64,000 nucleotides of DNA from Acidobacteriota bacterium (GTDB lineage: Bacteria; Acidobacteriota; Terriglobia; Acidiferrales; UBA7541): positions 1-64,000 of the forward strand of contig QHYI01000111.1 of assembly GCA_003223245.1 (NCBI GenBank), given 5' to 3'. Positions 33,660 through 42,854 of the stretch are shown one piece after another. A model generated the notes under the pieces. It saw only the letters and a program-made list of their open reading frames with translations, ran no database searches and was not told the DNA's origin. The position numbers and the translations under genes are program-made. Each line of letters starts with the position of its first letter. Positions within the stretch are counted from its first letter, which is position 1.

Positions 33660-35378
33660 ATGTCCGTCCGTCTTGGCGAAATACTGGTTAAAGAAAGCCT
33701 AATCACGCAGGACCAGCTCCAGAAGGCCTTGGAGTTCCAGCGCGCCAATGGGGGCAAACTGGGAAGTTGCCTCACAAGAATGGGTTTCATCACCGACGAC
33801 GACATCACTGGGGTGCTGTCCCGGCAGTACGGGGTGCCTTCCATCAATCTGAAGTATTACGAAATTGATCCCAACGTCATCAAGTTGATTCCGCAGGACA
33901 CCGCCACGCGTTACCAGGTCATCCCTCTTTCGCGCGTTGGTTCCGTTCTCACCATTGCCATGACGGACCCCACGAACGTGTTCGCCATGGACGACATCAA
34001 GTTTATGACCGGTTTCAATGTGGAACCGGTGGTGGCTTCCGAGGCGGCCATTGGCGATGCAATTACGCGCTTCTATGGCAGCACGTCCTCCAACACGGAA
34101 GAACTCACGAACTTGATGAAGGACCTGGTGGAAGAAGATCAGGAACTGGAACTGGCGGCGGAAGAATCTGAACTAGACGCCGCGACGCTGGAAAAAGCGG
34201 CCGAAGAAGCTCCCATCATCAAGCTCGTCAACTTGATTTTGACGGATTCCGTGAAGCGCGGCGCCAGCGATATTCACGTCGAGCCCTATGAGACAGAATT
34301 GCGCGTGCGTTTCCGTGTTGACGGACAACTGCAGACGGTCATGTCTCCGCCGCTGCGTCTGAAGGATGCCATAACCAGCCGCATGAAGATTATGGCCAAG
34401 CTGGACATCGCGGAAAAGCGCTTGCCGCAAGACGGCCGCATCATGATCAAGTACAAGGCCGAAGGCAAGAAAAAGGAACTGGACTTCCGCGTGTCCACCG
34501 TTCCCACGCTCTATGGCGAAAAGATTGTTTTGCGGTTGCTGGACAAGGAAAACCTGCGGTTGGACATGACCAAGCTCGGCTTCGAACCAGCATCCCTGGA
34601 AAGATTCCAGCGCAACATCATGAAACCTTACGGCATGGTGTTAGTGACCGGTCCTACGGGCTCGGGGAAAACGAACACGTTGTATTCCTCCGTAGCCACG
34701 CTGAACACCGTCGATACCAACATCATGACTGCGGAAGATCCCGTCGAGTTTCAGCTGGCCGGAATCAACCAGGTGCAGATGAAAGAGCAGATCGGCTTGA
34801 ACTTTGCCGCGGCGCTGCGCGCCTTCCTCCGCCAGGACCCGAATATCATTCTCGTCGGCGAGATCCGCGACTTTGAAACGGCGGAAATCGGGGTGAAAGC
34901 AGCCCTAACCGGCCACTTGGTGCTCTCCACGCTGCATACCAACGACGCACCTTCGACCATCAGCCGTTTGATGAACATGGGCATCGAGCCGTTTCTGGTG
35001 GCCACTTCCGTGAATTTGATTTGTGCGCAGCGTTTGGTGCGCCGCATTTGCGGTAATTGCAAAGAGGAGCTGCAGGTTCCGGAGCAAGCACTGATTGACG
35101 CGGGCTTCACGCCTGAAGAAGCAAAGACCGCAAAGATTTATCACGGCAAAGGCTGCACCACCTGTGGCAAGCGCGGCTACAAAGGCCGCACCGGGTTGTA
35201 CGAAGTGATGGAAATTAACGATGAGTTGCGCGAGCTCATTCTTGTCGGCGCTTCCGCATTGGAATTGAAGAAGAAGGCGATCGAGCAAGGAATGATCACG
35301 CTGCGGCGCAGCGGTCTGATCAAGGTTTCCCAAGGGCAGACGACCATGGAAGAAGTCCTGCGCGAGACGGTTCTATAG
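33660..35378 (+). CDS. pilB: Type IV pilus assembly ATPase PilB
   Basis: 572 residues. N-terminal MshEN-like domain (VRLGEILVKESLITQDQLQKALEFQ), a GspE_N region, then the ATPase with Walker A GPTGSGKT (331-338), Asp-box region MTAEDPVEF, Walker B region IILVGEIRD, His-box GHLVLSTLHTNDAPS. A tetracysteine zinc site (CGNC, then CTTCGKRGYKGR) is near the C-terminus. PilB powers pilus extension. The start ATG 33660 fits the family N-terminus; the upstream frame to 33633 is a GTG-like extension. pilB-pilT-pilC lie in a row with 15 and 52 bp gaps, so one operon is likely. Confidence 0.95.
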   Translation: MSVRLGEILVKESLITQDQLQKALEFQRANGGKLGSCLTRMGFITDDDITGVLSRQYGVPSINLKYYEIDPNVIKLIPQDTATRYQVIPLSRVGSVLTIAMTDPTNVFAMDDIKFMTGFNVEPVVASEAAIGDAITRFYGSTSSNTEELTNLMKDLVEEDQELELAAEESELDAATLEKAAEEAPIIKLVNLILTDSVKRGASDIHVEPYETELRVRFRVDGQLQTVMSPPLRLKDAITSRMKIMAKLDIAEKRLPQDGRIMIKYKAEGKKKELDFRVSTVPTLYGEKIVLRLLDKENLRLDMTKLGFEPASLERFQRNIMKPYGMVLVTGPTGSGKTNTLYSSVATLNTVDTNIMTAEDPVEFQLAGINQVQMKEQIGLNFAAALRAFLRQDPNIILVGEIRDFETAEIGVKAALTGHLVLSTLHTNDAPSTISRLMNMGIEPFLVATSVNLICAQRLVRRICGNCKEELQVPEQALIDAGFTPEEAKTAKIYHGKGCTTCGKRGYKGRTGLYEVMEINDELRELILVGASALELKKKAIEQGMITLRRSGLIKVSQGQTTMEEVLRETVL

Positions 35379-35393
35379 AATTGAGGATAACTA

Positions 35394-36515
35394 ATGGCTG
35401 GGATTACGCTCAGTGAGCTCTTGAAAAAGATGATTGAGATGGGGGGAAGCGACCTCCATATCACCACGAATAGCCCTCCGCGTGTTCGAGTGCATGGAAA
35501 ACTTCGTCCGCTGGACATGCCGCCGCTCACTGCTGCAGATACCAAGTCCTTGGCCTACAGCGTACTGACCGATGCCCAGAAGCACCGCTTTGAGGAAAAT
35601 CTGGAACTGGACTTTTCCTTTGGTTTGAAAAACCTGGCGCGCTTCCGCGGAAACTGCTTCAATCAGCGCGGCGCGGTCGGCGCGGTGTTCCGCACCATTC
35701 CCTGGGATATCAAGGGATTCGACGCCCTCGGCCTGCCTGCCGTCGTGAGGGGCCTGTGCGATAAACCTCGTGGACTCGTCCTGGTCACCGGACCAACCGG
35801 TTCCGGAAAGTCCACCACGCTCGCCGCCATGCTGGACAAGATCAACAGCGAGCGCGAAGAACACATGATCACGATCGAAGACCCGATCGAATTCCTGCAC
35901 AACCACAAGCGCTGCCTGGTGAACCAGCGCGAGGTCCACGCCGATACGCATTCTTTCGCAAACTCGCTCCGCGCGGCGTTGCGCGAAGACCCAGACGTCG
36001 TGCTGATCGGCGAAATGCGCGACCTGGAAACCATTGAGTCGGCGCTACGCATTGCTGAAACGGGCCACCTGACTTTTGCGACCCTGCACACCAATTCGGC
36101 GGCTTCAACCATCAACCGCATTATTGACGTTTTTCCCGCCCACCAACAGCCGCAGATTCGCGCGCAGCTTTCTATGGTACTGGAGGGGATTCTCTGTCAG
36201 GCACTTTTGCCTCGTGCCGACGGAGGTGGCCGCGTCATGATAATGGAAATCCTCATACCTACGCCAGCCATCCGCAACCTAGTTCGCGAGGATAAGATCC
36301 ATCAAATCTATTCCGCAATGCAGACCGGCACAGGTCAGACCGGGATGCAGACGTTCAACCAGGGGCTTGCCAATTCATATTTTGCCAAGCTGGTTACGCT
36401 GGACATGGCGCTGTCTCGTTCATCGAATCCCGATGAACTGCAGGACATGATTAATCGGGGTGTGGCAACAACTTCGGGCAACGGTGTGAAAACGCCCTTG
36501 ACCACCAGACGTTAA
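35394..36515 (+). CDS. pilT: Twitching-motility retraction ATPase PilT
   Basis: 373 residues. Starts MAGITLSELLKKMIEMGGSDLHITTNSPP, the PilT N-terminus. Walker A GPTGSGKS (133-140), Asp box ITIEDPIEF, Walker B VVLIGEMRDLETIESAL, and the His box GHLTFATLHTNSAAS. The AIRNLVREDKIHQIYSAMQTG segment near residue 290 is diagnostic of PilT. It powers depolymerisation and retraction of the pilus, which points to twitching motility. Confidence 0.95.
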   Translation: MAGITLSELLKKMIEMGGSDLHITTNSPPRVRVHGKLRPLDMPPLTAADTKSLAYSVLTDAQKHRFEENLELDFSFGLKNLARFRGNCFNQRGAVGAVFRTIPWDIKGFDALGLPAVVRGLCDKPRGLVLVTGPTGSGKSTTLAAMLDKINSEREEHMITIEDPIEFLHNHKRCLVNQREVHADTHSFANSLRAALREDPDVVLIGEMRDLETIESALRIAETGHLTFATLHTNSAASTINRIIDVFPAHQQPQIRAQLSMVLEGILCQALLPRADGGGRVMIMEILIPTPAIRNLVREDKIHQIYSAMQTGTGQTGMQTFNQGLANSYFAKLVTLDMALSRSSNPDELQDMINRGVATTSGNGVKTPLTTRR

Positions 36516-36567
36516 GAATTGACTGAACAAGCGGACAAAGAGATCGAGGAACCTTAGGAGGCCTTTC

Positions 36568-37779
36568 ATGCCGGATTACAAATATCAAGGAACGAGCCGG
36601 AGCGGCTCGAGCGTTAGCGGTGTGATGACCGCGGCGAACAAAGCGGAACTGGCGAACATCTTGAAGCGTCAGCAGATCACGGCCACAAAAATGACCGAGA
36701 AGGGGAAGGAGTTCAACATCCCCACATTTGGCGGGAGCGTCAACTCCAAGGAGTTGGCTATTTTCACGCGCCAGTTCTCCGTCATGATTGACGCTGGTTT
36801 GCCGCTCGTCCAGTGTCTTGAGATTCTTGCTAGCCAGCAGGAAAACAAGATCTTTCAAAAAGTGTTGACCGGCACGCGCGCCCAAGTGGAAGGTGGCGCT
36901 ACGCTCTCTACCGCCATGCGCAGCTCGCCCAAGGTTTTTGATGCGCTGTACGTGAACATGGTCGAGGCGGGCGAGACGGGCGGTATTCTCGATACCATCC
37001 TCCAGCGGCTTTCGGCCTACATCGAAAAGAACGTCAAGCTGCAGCGAGCGGTGAAATCGGCCATGGTCTACCCGGTCGGCGTCTTGACCGTCGCTGGGAG
37101 CGTTATCACCTTGTTGCTCTGGAAAGTCGTTCCGATTTTCGCCACGTTGTTTGCAGGCCTCGGCGTGGACCTTCCGCTTCCCACGCGAATCGTCATCGCC
37201 ATGAGCCACTTCATCGGCAGCATTTTCGGCTTCCTTATTCTTGTCGGAATTTGCGCCAGCATTTTCGGGTTGAAAGTATGGTATGGCACGCCTCAGGGCC
37301 GCTTTGTTCTGGATACGATTATTCTCAAGATGCCCGTCTTGGGCATGTTGATGAGAAAAATCGCCGTAGCGCGCTTTACGCGAACGCTGGGAACCTTGAT
37401 CTCGAGCGGCGTGCCCATCCTCGAAGGTCTGGATATCACGGCCAGAACCGCTGGAAACGCGGTGGTCGAGAAAGCCCTATTCAAGGTGAGAAAATCGCTC
37501 GAAGAAGGCAGGTCGTTGACCGAGCCCTTGAAGGAATGCGATGTATTCCCGGGCATGGTCACGCAGATGATTGCGGTTGGTGAACAGACCGGCGCGATGG
37601 ATGCCATGTTGCAGAAGATCGCTGATTTTTATGAAGAAGAAGTGGATGCGGCAGTGAAAGACTTGCTAACGGCCCTTGAACCCATCATGATTGTATTTCT
37701 CGGCTTGGTGGTCGGCGGCGTGGTCGTTTCCATGTATTTGCCGTTGTTTTCACTTATTGGGAAACTGGCCAACCACTAG
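36568..37779 (+). CDS. pilC: Type IV pilus inner-membrane platform PilC
   Basis: 403 residues with the tandem GspF domains: ELAIFTRQFSVMIDAGLPLVQCLEIL and, in the second copy, FTRTLGTLISSGVPILEGLDITA, plus the transmembrane pairs around 170-240 and 370-400 (VVGGVVVSMYLPLFSLIGKLA). It is the inner-membrane platform for pilin polymerisation. RBS TTAGGAGG before ATG 36568. The upstream pilT and downstream pilS keep the usual order. Confidence 0.95.
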   Translation: MPDYKYQGTSRSGSSVSGVMTAANKAELANILKRQQITATKMTEKGKEFNIPTFGGSVNSKELAIFTRQFSVMIDAGLPLVQCLEILASQQENKIFQKVLTGTRAQVEGGATLSTAMRSSPKVFDALYVNMVEAGETGGILDTILQRLSAYIEKNVKLQRAVKSAMVYPVGVLTVAGSVITLLLWKVVPIFATLFAGLGVDLPLPTRIVIAMSHFIGSIFGFLILVGICASIFGLKVWYGTPQGRFVLDTIILKMPVLGMLMRKIAVARFTRTLGTLISSGVPILEGLDITARTAGNAVVEKALFKVRKSLEEGRSLTEPLKECDVFPGMVTQMIAVGEQTGAMDAMLQKIADFYEEEVDAAVKDLLTALEPIMIVFLGLVVGGVVVSMYLPLFSLIGKLANH

Positions 37780-37898
37780 TCGGGCTGCGCCTGAACGTCG
37801 AAAACCTCTCGAGAGGGTGGGGAAGAACTTTCCGCCCTCAGTTTTTCCCGCCTGGATTCGGGAATGCCCGGATGGTGCGATGAGGGCGCCGGGAAACC

Positions 37899-39512
37899 AT
37901 GGACCAGAGTTTTGCGACGAAAGCATGGCTGGATTGGCTGGCTCGTGTCCGCCTTCTCACCATTACACTCATACTGACCGTCGGGGTGGTGTGGCCGCAG
38001 TATGTGCCAGGTCTGAGCACGAACCGGTTCTTCCTCACGCTGATCATCTTCTGGCTGACCCTGGGAATCCTGCATCTCATTTTGCTTCGTTGGATCCCTC
38101 AGGGCAGCTGGCATGGCGGCGCGCAAGTGGCCACCGACGTGGTGATGGTCACGCTCCTGGTCTACTTGACGGGTTCGCAGGAGAGCTATTTCATTTCGCT
38201 CTATCTGCTGGTGATCATCGTTGGCAGTATCGTCTTTTCGCGCCGCGTGGCGTTTCTTAACGCTGCGATCTGCTTTTCTCTCCTCGCCGCACTGACTCTT
38301 CTGGCGTATACCGGGACGGTGCCCCGGACCTCCACAGCGCTGCCATCGATCGAGAGCTTGCGTACCTGGTTGGTCATGAATCTCCTGGGGTTTTTGGCGG
38401 TTGCATATCTGACCAGCTTACTGGTGCACTCGCTTCGAAGTAAGGGAAGGGAACTCGAGGAAAAGCGCGAGGAACTTCTCAGCCTCCAGGATTTCACCCA
38501 AGACATCATTCACTCCATGCGAGGGGGTTTGATTACCACGGACCTTGGGGGAGTTATTCTGCTCCTCAATCGCACCGGGGAGGACATCCTCGGATATCGA
38601 TTCGCGGATGTGCGCGGAAAGAAGTTGCAGGAACTCAACCCGGATTTTTGGTTGCCCGGACAATACCCTAACGTCGAGAAGCTTTCGCTAAGAAAGGAGA
38701 TCAACTTTCACACGCCGCAGGGTGAGGTACGGTATTTAGGAATCAGTGTTTCTCCACTTCGCTTGGGGACGGAAGAACGAGGCGGGTTTGTATTCAACTT
38801 TCAAGATCTTACGGACTTGCGCAGGCTCGAGCAGGAAGTCGCTACAAAGGAGCGCATGGCTGCGCTCGGGAGGCTTTCCGCAGCCATCGCTCACGAAATC
38901 CGGCAACCCTTAACGGCCATGGCCGGAGCGGTAAAGGAACTGGCCCGCCTGGTGCCGCTCGAAGACGATGAAAAACAATTGGTCCATATTGTCAGCCGGG
39001 AGTCCGAACGGCTCAACAATATCATCACGGATTTTCTGCACTATTCCCGAGAGAAGACTTACGAGTTTCAGGAAGCCGATGTCCGGGGCCTTCTCGACGA
39101 GACGCTGATGTTGATGGAGAAAAAGCCCGAGGTTGGCTCAAAGTACCAGATCGTTCGAGCCTTCAACGGTCAAGAATTGCGCGCCCGTGTGGACACGAAC
39201 AAAATCAAGCAGGTGTTTTGGAATCTCTGCGATAACGCTCTTCGGGCCATGCCTACTGGTGGCACGCTCACGGTGAAGCTGGAGCCCCACCCCTTCTGGT
39301 TGCGCATTGCCTTTCGCGATACAGGCGTTGGCCTGGATCCCAAACAAAAAGCTAAAATTTTTGAGCCTCTTCAATCCGGGTTTGAAGGGGGTACTGGTTT
39401 GGGATTGTCGATTGTTTATCAAATTGTGCAAGCGCACAGTGGAAAGATTAGCGTGATCTCGGAGAAAGACCGCGGCGCAGAATTCATCGTGGAATTGCCG
39501 CGAGTTGCGTGA
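37899..39512 (+). CDS. pilS: Sensor histidine kinase PilS-like
   Basis: 537 residues. About six N-terminal membrane helices ([14 protein letters not shown] through [20 protein letters not shown]), a coiled linker, a PAS domain (about 205-320), HisKA with [19 protein letters not shown], and HATPase ([46 protein letters not shown]). This architecture and position before pilR and the pilins match PilS, which responds to pilin in the inner membrane. The His is followed by Arg-Gln-Pro rather than Lys-Asn-Pro, as in many PilS. A 6-bp gap separates it from pilR. Confidence 0.9.
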   Translation: MDQSFATKAWLDWLARVRLLTITLILTVGVVWPQYVPGLSTNRFFLTLIIFWLTLGILHLILLRWIPQGSWHGGAQVATDVVMVTLLVYLTGSQESYFISLYLLVIIVGSIVFSRRVAFLNAAICFSLLAALTLLAYTGTVPRTSTALPSIESLRTWLVMNLLGFLAVAYLTSLLVHSLRSKGRELEEKREELLSLQDFTQDIIHSMRGGLITTDLGGVILLLNRTGEDILGYRFADVRGKKLQELNPDFWLPGQYPNVEKLSLRKEINFHTPQGEVRYLGISVSPLRLGTEERGGFVFNFQDLTDLRRLEQEVATKERMAALGRLSAAIAHEIRQPLTAMAGAVKELARLVPLEDDEKQLVHIVSRESERLNNIITDFLHYSREKTYEFQEADVRGLLDETLMLMEKKPEVGSKYQIVRAFNGQELRARVDTNKIKQVFWNLCDNALRAMPTGGTLTVKLEPHPFWLRIAFRDTGVGLDPKQKAKIFEPLQSGFEGGTGLGLSIVYQIVQAHSGKISVISEKDRGAEFIVELPRVA

Positions 39513-39518
39513 GGCATT

Positions 39519-40943
39519 ATGCAAGGGACAAAAACTGCGATTAAAGAAGCGGGGCGGGAATTGCCGCACATTCTCGTCGTGGATGACGAGAAATCAATCT
39601 GCGAGTTGCTGGAGATCACCTTTCGCAAAGAGGGGCACCGCGTAGAAGTTGCGAACAGCGTGGAGGCCGCCAAGCGCAAACTGGAATCCCAGATCTTCGA
39701 CATCATCATTTCCGATATTCGCATGCCGGGTGAGGATGGCGTTGATCTCCTGAAATTCGCGAAGGAAATTGCGCCGGATTCCTTCTTTGTTTTGATGACC
39801 GCTCTCCCGGCCCTGGACACGGCAATTGCTGCGCTTAACTCCGGCGCCGATCGTTACGTCATCAAGGACCACAACCACATTGATCAGTTGCGTCTCGCGG
39901 TCCGAGAAGTCAGCGAAAGTCTGAAATGGAAGAAAGAGGCCGGTTACCTGAGGCGGGAGTTGCGCCGGCTCACTGGGCTCGACAATATCATTGGACAAAG
40001 CGCCAAGATGCGCGCCATTTTCGATTTGATTCAAACCGTGGCGCCGCAATCGAGCCGCGTACTTATTACCGGGGAGAGCGGTACGGGGAAGGAGTTAGTT
40101 GCCCGCGCCATTCATGAAAACAGCAGCCGTTCCCAAAACCCCTTCATTACCATTAATTGCGGTGCTTTTCCCGAAACTCTTTTGGAGTCCGAGCTTTTCG
40201 GGTACATGAAAGGCTCTTTTACGGGCGCAAACGAGAATCGGCAAGGCCTGTTCCAGGCGGCTCATGGCGGCACGCTATTTATGGACGAGATTGGGAACAT
40301 GAGCCTGACGATGCAAGTAAAGCTTTACCGCGTTCTTCAAGAAGGCAAGGTCCGGCCCATCGGCAGCACGCAAGAGTCCCACGTGAATGTGCGCATTATC
40401 GCCGCGACAAACAAAGACTTCGAAAAGGAAATCGCCGAGGGCCGCTTTCGTGAAGACCTGTATTACCGCCTTAACGTGATACCGATTCAAGTGCCTGCTT
40501 TGCGGGAGCGTCGCGAGGATATTCCGCTGTTAGCGCGCCACTTCCTCGAGCGCTTCCGCAAAACGATGGAGAAACCCATAGACGGAGTTTCGCCTGAAGC
40601 CATGAGCAAGCTCGAAGCCTACGACTGGCCGGGGAATGTTCGAGAACTGGAAAACACCATGGAGCGCGCCGTGGCCCTGGAAGCAGGCAAGGAGATTTCC
40701 GCCCGCGTGCTGCCCGATAGAATCCTAGGTTATGGGAGCGCTTCATCCGCGGTCCCCGGCGCGAGCCAGGGAATCGCAATACCGGATGAGGGCGTGGATT
40801 TTGAAAGGGTGGTTGCCGCCACCGAACGTCTTTATCTGCAAGCCGCCTTAGAGAAGGCTGGCGGCGTGCGCACCCGCGCCTCCGAGTTTCTCAAAATCAC
40901 CTACCGCTCCTTCCGCCACTACGCCAAGAAGCACAGCTTGTAG
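39519..40943 (+). CDS. pilR: Sigma-54 response regulator PilR-like
   Basis: 474 residues. Receiver with VVDDEKS (Asp22, Asp23), Asp66 in ISDIRMPG, Lys116 in YVIKD. AAA+ with GESGTGKE (185-192), GSFTGAN, and WPGNVRELEN. C-terminal Fis-like end TRASEFLKITYRSFRHYAKKHSL. Cognate of PilS. As it acts on sigma-54 promoters and the pilin genes lie just downstream, they are the probable targets. Confidence 0.92.
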   Translation: MQGTKTAIKEAGRELPHILVVDDEKSICELLEITFRKEGHRVEVANSVEAAKRKLESQIFDIIISDIRMPGEDGVDLLKFAKEIAPDSFFVLMTALPALDTAIAALNSGADRYVIKDHNHIDQLRLAVREVSESLKWKKEAGYLRRELRRLTGLDNIIGQSAKMRAIFDLIQTVAPQSSRVLITGESGTGKELVARAIHENSSRSQNPFITINCGAFPETLLESELFGYMKGSFTGANENRQGLFQAAHGGTLFMDEIGNMSLTMQVKLYRVLQEGKVRPIGSTQESHVNVRIIAATNKDFEKEIAEGRFREDLYYRLNVIPIQVPALRERREDIPLLARHFLERFRKTMEKPIDGVSPEAMSKLEAYDWPGNVRELENTMERAVALEAGKEISARVLPDRILGYGSASSAVPGASQGIAIPDEGVDFERVVAATERLYLQAALEKAGGVRTRASEFLKITYRSFRHYAKKHSL

Positions 40944-41145
40944 AACGGTGATCGCGGCGCTCAAGATCTTTTTGTGCTTCAAAATCCGAGGTGAAGAGTG
41001 TCACCGCGCCCATTGACGTATTATGGCCTTTTACATGGACAAAAATCGTCGACCAAAAGCGCCTGTCTGGCCCCTAGATTCCCTCGGCTCGTCACCTATT
41101 TCAGTAAGTCTTTTATTTTGTGTATGATATGCCAGTACAAACCCC

Positions 41146-41161
41146 TTGGGGCAGGCAAGGC
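41146..41161 (+). promoter_or_regulatory. Weak GG-N10-GC candidate upstream of pilA1
   Basis: TTGGGGCAGGCAAGGC (41146-41161) has the GG-N10-GC spacing of a sigma-54 promoter, but the flanking bases match poorly. A sigma-70-like TATGAT (41123-41128) with TTCAGT (41100-41105, 17-base spacer) is an alternative. Neither is strong. Confidence 0.25.
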
Positions 41162-41229
41162 GAGATTGGCCACCCACATGCCCTACCGGAGCCAGTGCTT
41201 CTGGCACCTCACATTCCTAAGGAGATAGC

Positions 41230-41757
41230 ATGAAGAAACAAAAGGGATTCTCCCTGATCGAGCTTTTGATCGTCGTGGCGATCATTCTGATCATCGCGGC
41301 CATCGCCATTCCGAACTTGCTGCGCTCGAAGATCGCAGCGAACGAATCGTCCGCGGTAGGTTCGATTCGTACCATCGGCACTGCGGAAGTGACTTATTCT
41401 TCGAGTTGGGGCACCGGTTATGCTGCAAACCTCGCTAGCCTCGGCGGCGCTGCGACTCCGTGCGTTGCAGCGGCAGCGAATGCGTGCTTAATCGATTCGC
41501 TTTTGAGTGTGGCTCCGTTCACGAAGAGCGGCTATGTGTTCAATGCTGCAGGCACGTATGCCTCGAACGGCGTGAACAATGGCTTTGAGGTGAACGCCAC
41601 ACCATCGGCCGTGGGTACGACCGGTCAGCGTGCCTTCTGCGATGACCAGACGGGCGTGATCAGGTTCAACGTTAATGGTGGGGCTATCGGCGTGGCCCAG
41701 GACTCCTGCGCTAAGATTGCGACCGTGGCTGGCCAGTCCGGCCCAGTCGGCAACTAA
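41230..41757 (+). CDS. pilA: Type IV pilin PilA (copy 1)
   Basis: 175 residues. Prepilin leader MKKQKG, cleavage before Phe, then the N-methylated hydrophobic helix FSLIELLIVVAIILIIAAIA and IPNLLRSKIAANESSAVGSI, with Glu5 of mature pilin present. The globular part has two pairs of Cys (CVAAAANACL; CDDQTG with DSCAK). RBS AAGGAGATAGC precedes ATG. Copy 2 (42091-42618) is about 97% identical in DNA. A strong terminator follows, so it is monocistronic. Confidence 0.95.
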   Translation: MKKQKGFSLIELLIVVAIILIIAAIAIPNLLRSKIAANESSAVGSIRTIGTAEVTYSSSWGTGYAANLASLGGAATPCVAAAANACLIDSLLSVAPFTKSGYVFNAAGTYASNGVNNGFEVNATPSAVGTTGQRAFCDDQTGVIRFNVNGGAIGVAQDSCAKIATVAGQSGPVGN

Positions 41758-41778
41758 GGGCTGCTTAGCTTTTTGGAG

Positions 41779-41809
41779 AAGGGAGGGAGTTCGCTTCCTC
41801 CCTTTTTCT
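41779..41809 (+). terminator. Strong terminator after pilA copy 1
   Basis: AAGGGAGGGAG (41779-41789) pairs with CTTCCTCCCTT (41794-41804) with one G-T wobble, capped by a TTCG tetraloop. It is followed by TTTTTCTTTT. Confidence 0.92.
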
Positions 41810-42090
41810 TTTGACTTTCTTCAGCCTCCTCCCTTGCTATATACTCGCAACTCTCAGGCCAGTGACTATTTTCGTCTTTTTTTACTGCCACAAAGTGTCA
41901 TGCTTTGCCGCCGTTGTTGACGCAAAAGCAGAATACATGGGGCCTAGTGCTTTTAGGAGAGAGCTTATCGGTAAGAAAGTAAAGCGGTTATTCGTCTTGA
42001 AATCCCCATTAGGCACTTTCCACCCGTTGGAATCCCCCGTGCTTCCTTACTGGCGTGCTCTGGCACATCACAACCTCTCAAGGAGACTTC
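41810..42090. other. Spacer between the two pilA copies
   Basis: 281 bp between the first terminator and the second pilin. Sequence upstream of the two ATGs is unrelated except for the last 30-40 bases (GTGCT-CTGGCAC-TCACA then AAGGAGA). It includes the GG-N10-GC site at 42027-42042 but no other gene. Confidence 0.5.
42027..42042 (+). promoter_or_regulatory. Candidate sigma-54 promoter of pilA copy 2
   Basis: TTGG at 42027-42030 and GC at 42041-42042 give the GG-N10-GC spacing, with TGCT at the -12 side. The -24 side matches only at TTGG. A start near 42054 would leave a 37-base leader. Confidence 0.35.
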
Positions 42091-42618
42091 ATGAAGAAGC
42101 AAAAGGGTTTCTCTCTTATCGAGCTCTTGATCGTCGTGGCCATCATTCTGATCATCGCGGCCATCGCCATTCCGAACTTGCTGCGCTCGAAGATCGCAGC
42201 CAACGAATCGTCCGCGGTAGGTTCGGTTCGTACCATCGGCACTGCGGAAGTGACTTATTCTTCGAGTTGGGGCACCGGTTATGCTGCAGACCTCGCTAGC
42301 CTCGGCGGCGCTGCGACTCCGTGCGTTGCAGCGGCAGCGAATGCGTGCTTAATCGATTCGCTTTTGAGTGTGGCTCCGTTCACGAAGAGCGGCTATGTGT
42401 TCAACGCTGCAGGCACGTATGCCTCGAACGGCGTGAACAATGGCTTTGAGGTGAACGCCACACCATCGGCCGTGGGTACGACCGGTCAGCGTGCCTTCTG
42501 CGACGACCAGACGGGCGTGATCAGGTTCAACGTTACTGGTGCGGCTATCGGCGTGGCCCAGGACTCCTGCGCTAAGGTTCCGACCGTGGCTGGCCAGTCC
42601 GGCCCAGTTGGCAACTAA
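42091..42618 (+). CDS. pilA: Type IV pilin PilA (copy 2)
   Basis: 175 residues, near-identical to copy 1: I count about 16 base differences in 528, six of them in the first 51 bases, giving a handful of residue changes (Ile to Val and Asn to Asp early on, and several in the C-terminal TGAAIGVAQDSCAKVPT segment). Leader MKKQKG, FSLIELLIVVAI. AAGGAGAC precedes ATG. A strong terminator follows. Whether one pilin is the major pilin and the other a variant cannot be told. Confidence 0.95.
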   Translation: MKKQKGFSLIELLIVVAIILIIAAIAIPNLLRSKIAANESSAVGSVRTIGTAEVTYSSSWGTGYAADLASLGGAATPCVAAAANACLIDSLLSVAPFTKSGYVFNAAGTYASNGVNNGFEVNATPSAVGTTGQRAFCDDQTGVIRFNVTGAAIGVAQDSCAKVPTVAGQSGPVGN

Positions 42619-42637
42619 CGGTTTGGTCGGTTCTTTC

Positions 42638-42669
42638 AAAGGGGGGAAGCCCGGCTTCCCCCCTTTTTT
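42638..42669 (+). terminator. Strong terminator after pilA copy 2
   Basis: AAAGGGGGGAAGC (42638-42650) pairs with GCTTCCCCCCTTT (42654-42666), with a 3-base loop CCG; a T tract continues at 42664-42669. Confidence 0.92.
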
Positions 42670-42720
42670 ATCGACTTGCGTCCCAGAATGGACTACACCT
42701 AGCGATCAAACGGTCTCCGA

Positions 42721-42737
42721 TTGGCGCCCCAAGTGCT
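42721..42737 (+). promoter_or_regulatory. Candidate sigma-54 promoter of pilA3
   Basis: TTGGCGC (42721-42727) and TGCT (42734-42737) fit the sigma-54 consensus YTGGCRC...TTGC with GG and GC (42735-42736) separated by exactly 10 bases. It lies after the previous terminator, about 120 bp before pilA3, in a locus carrying the sigma-54 activator gene pilR. Confidence 0.5.
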
Positions 42738-42854
42738 CGCGATTGTAGCAGAACCGGAACGTTGGAAACCGGTAGTTGGCATCGTGCGCGCTCTGTCTCT
42801 TGTGTATCTGCGGTGAGGACGCTTATGGAGGTGGATTCTCTCGTGCCAAAGACA

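Noticed and set aside
41146-41161. Sigma-54 promoter at pilA1
   Set aside because: The GG-N10-GC spacing is met but the other consensus positions are not, so I list it only as a weak candidate.
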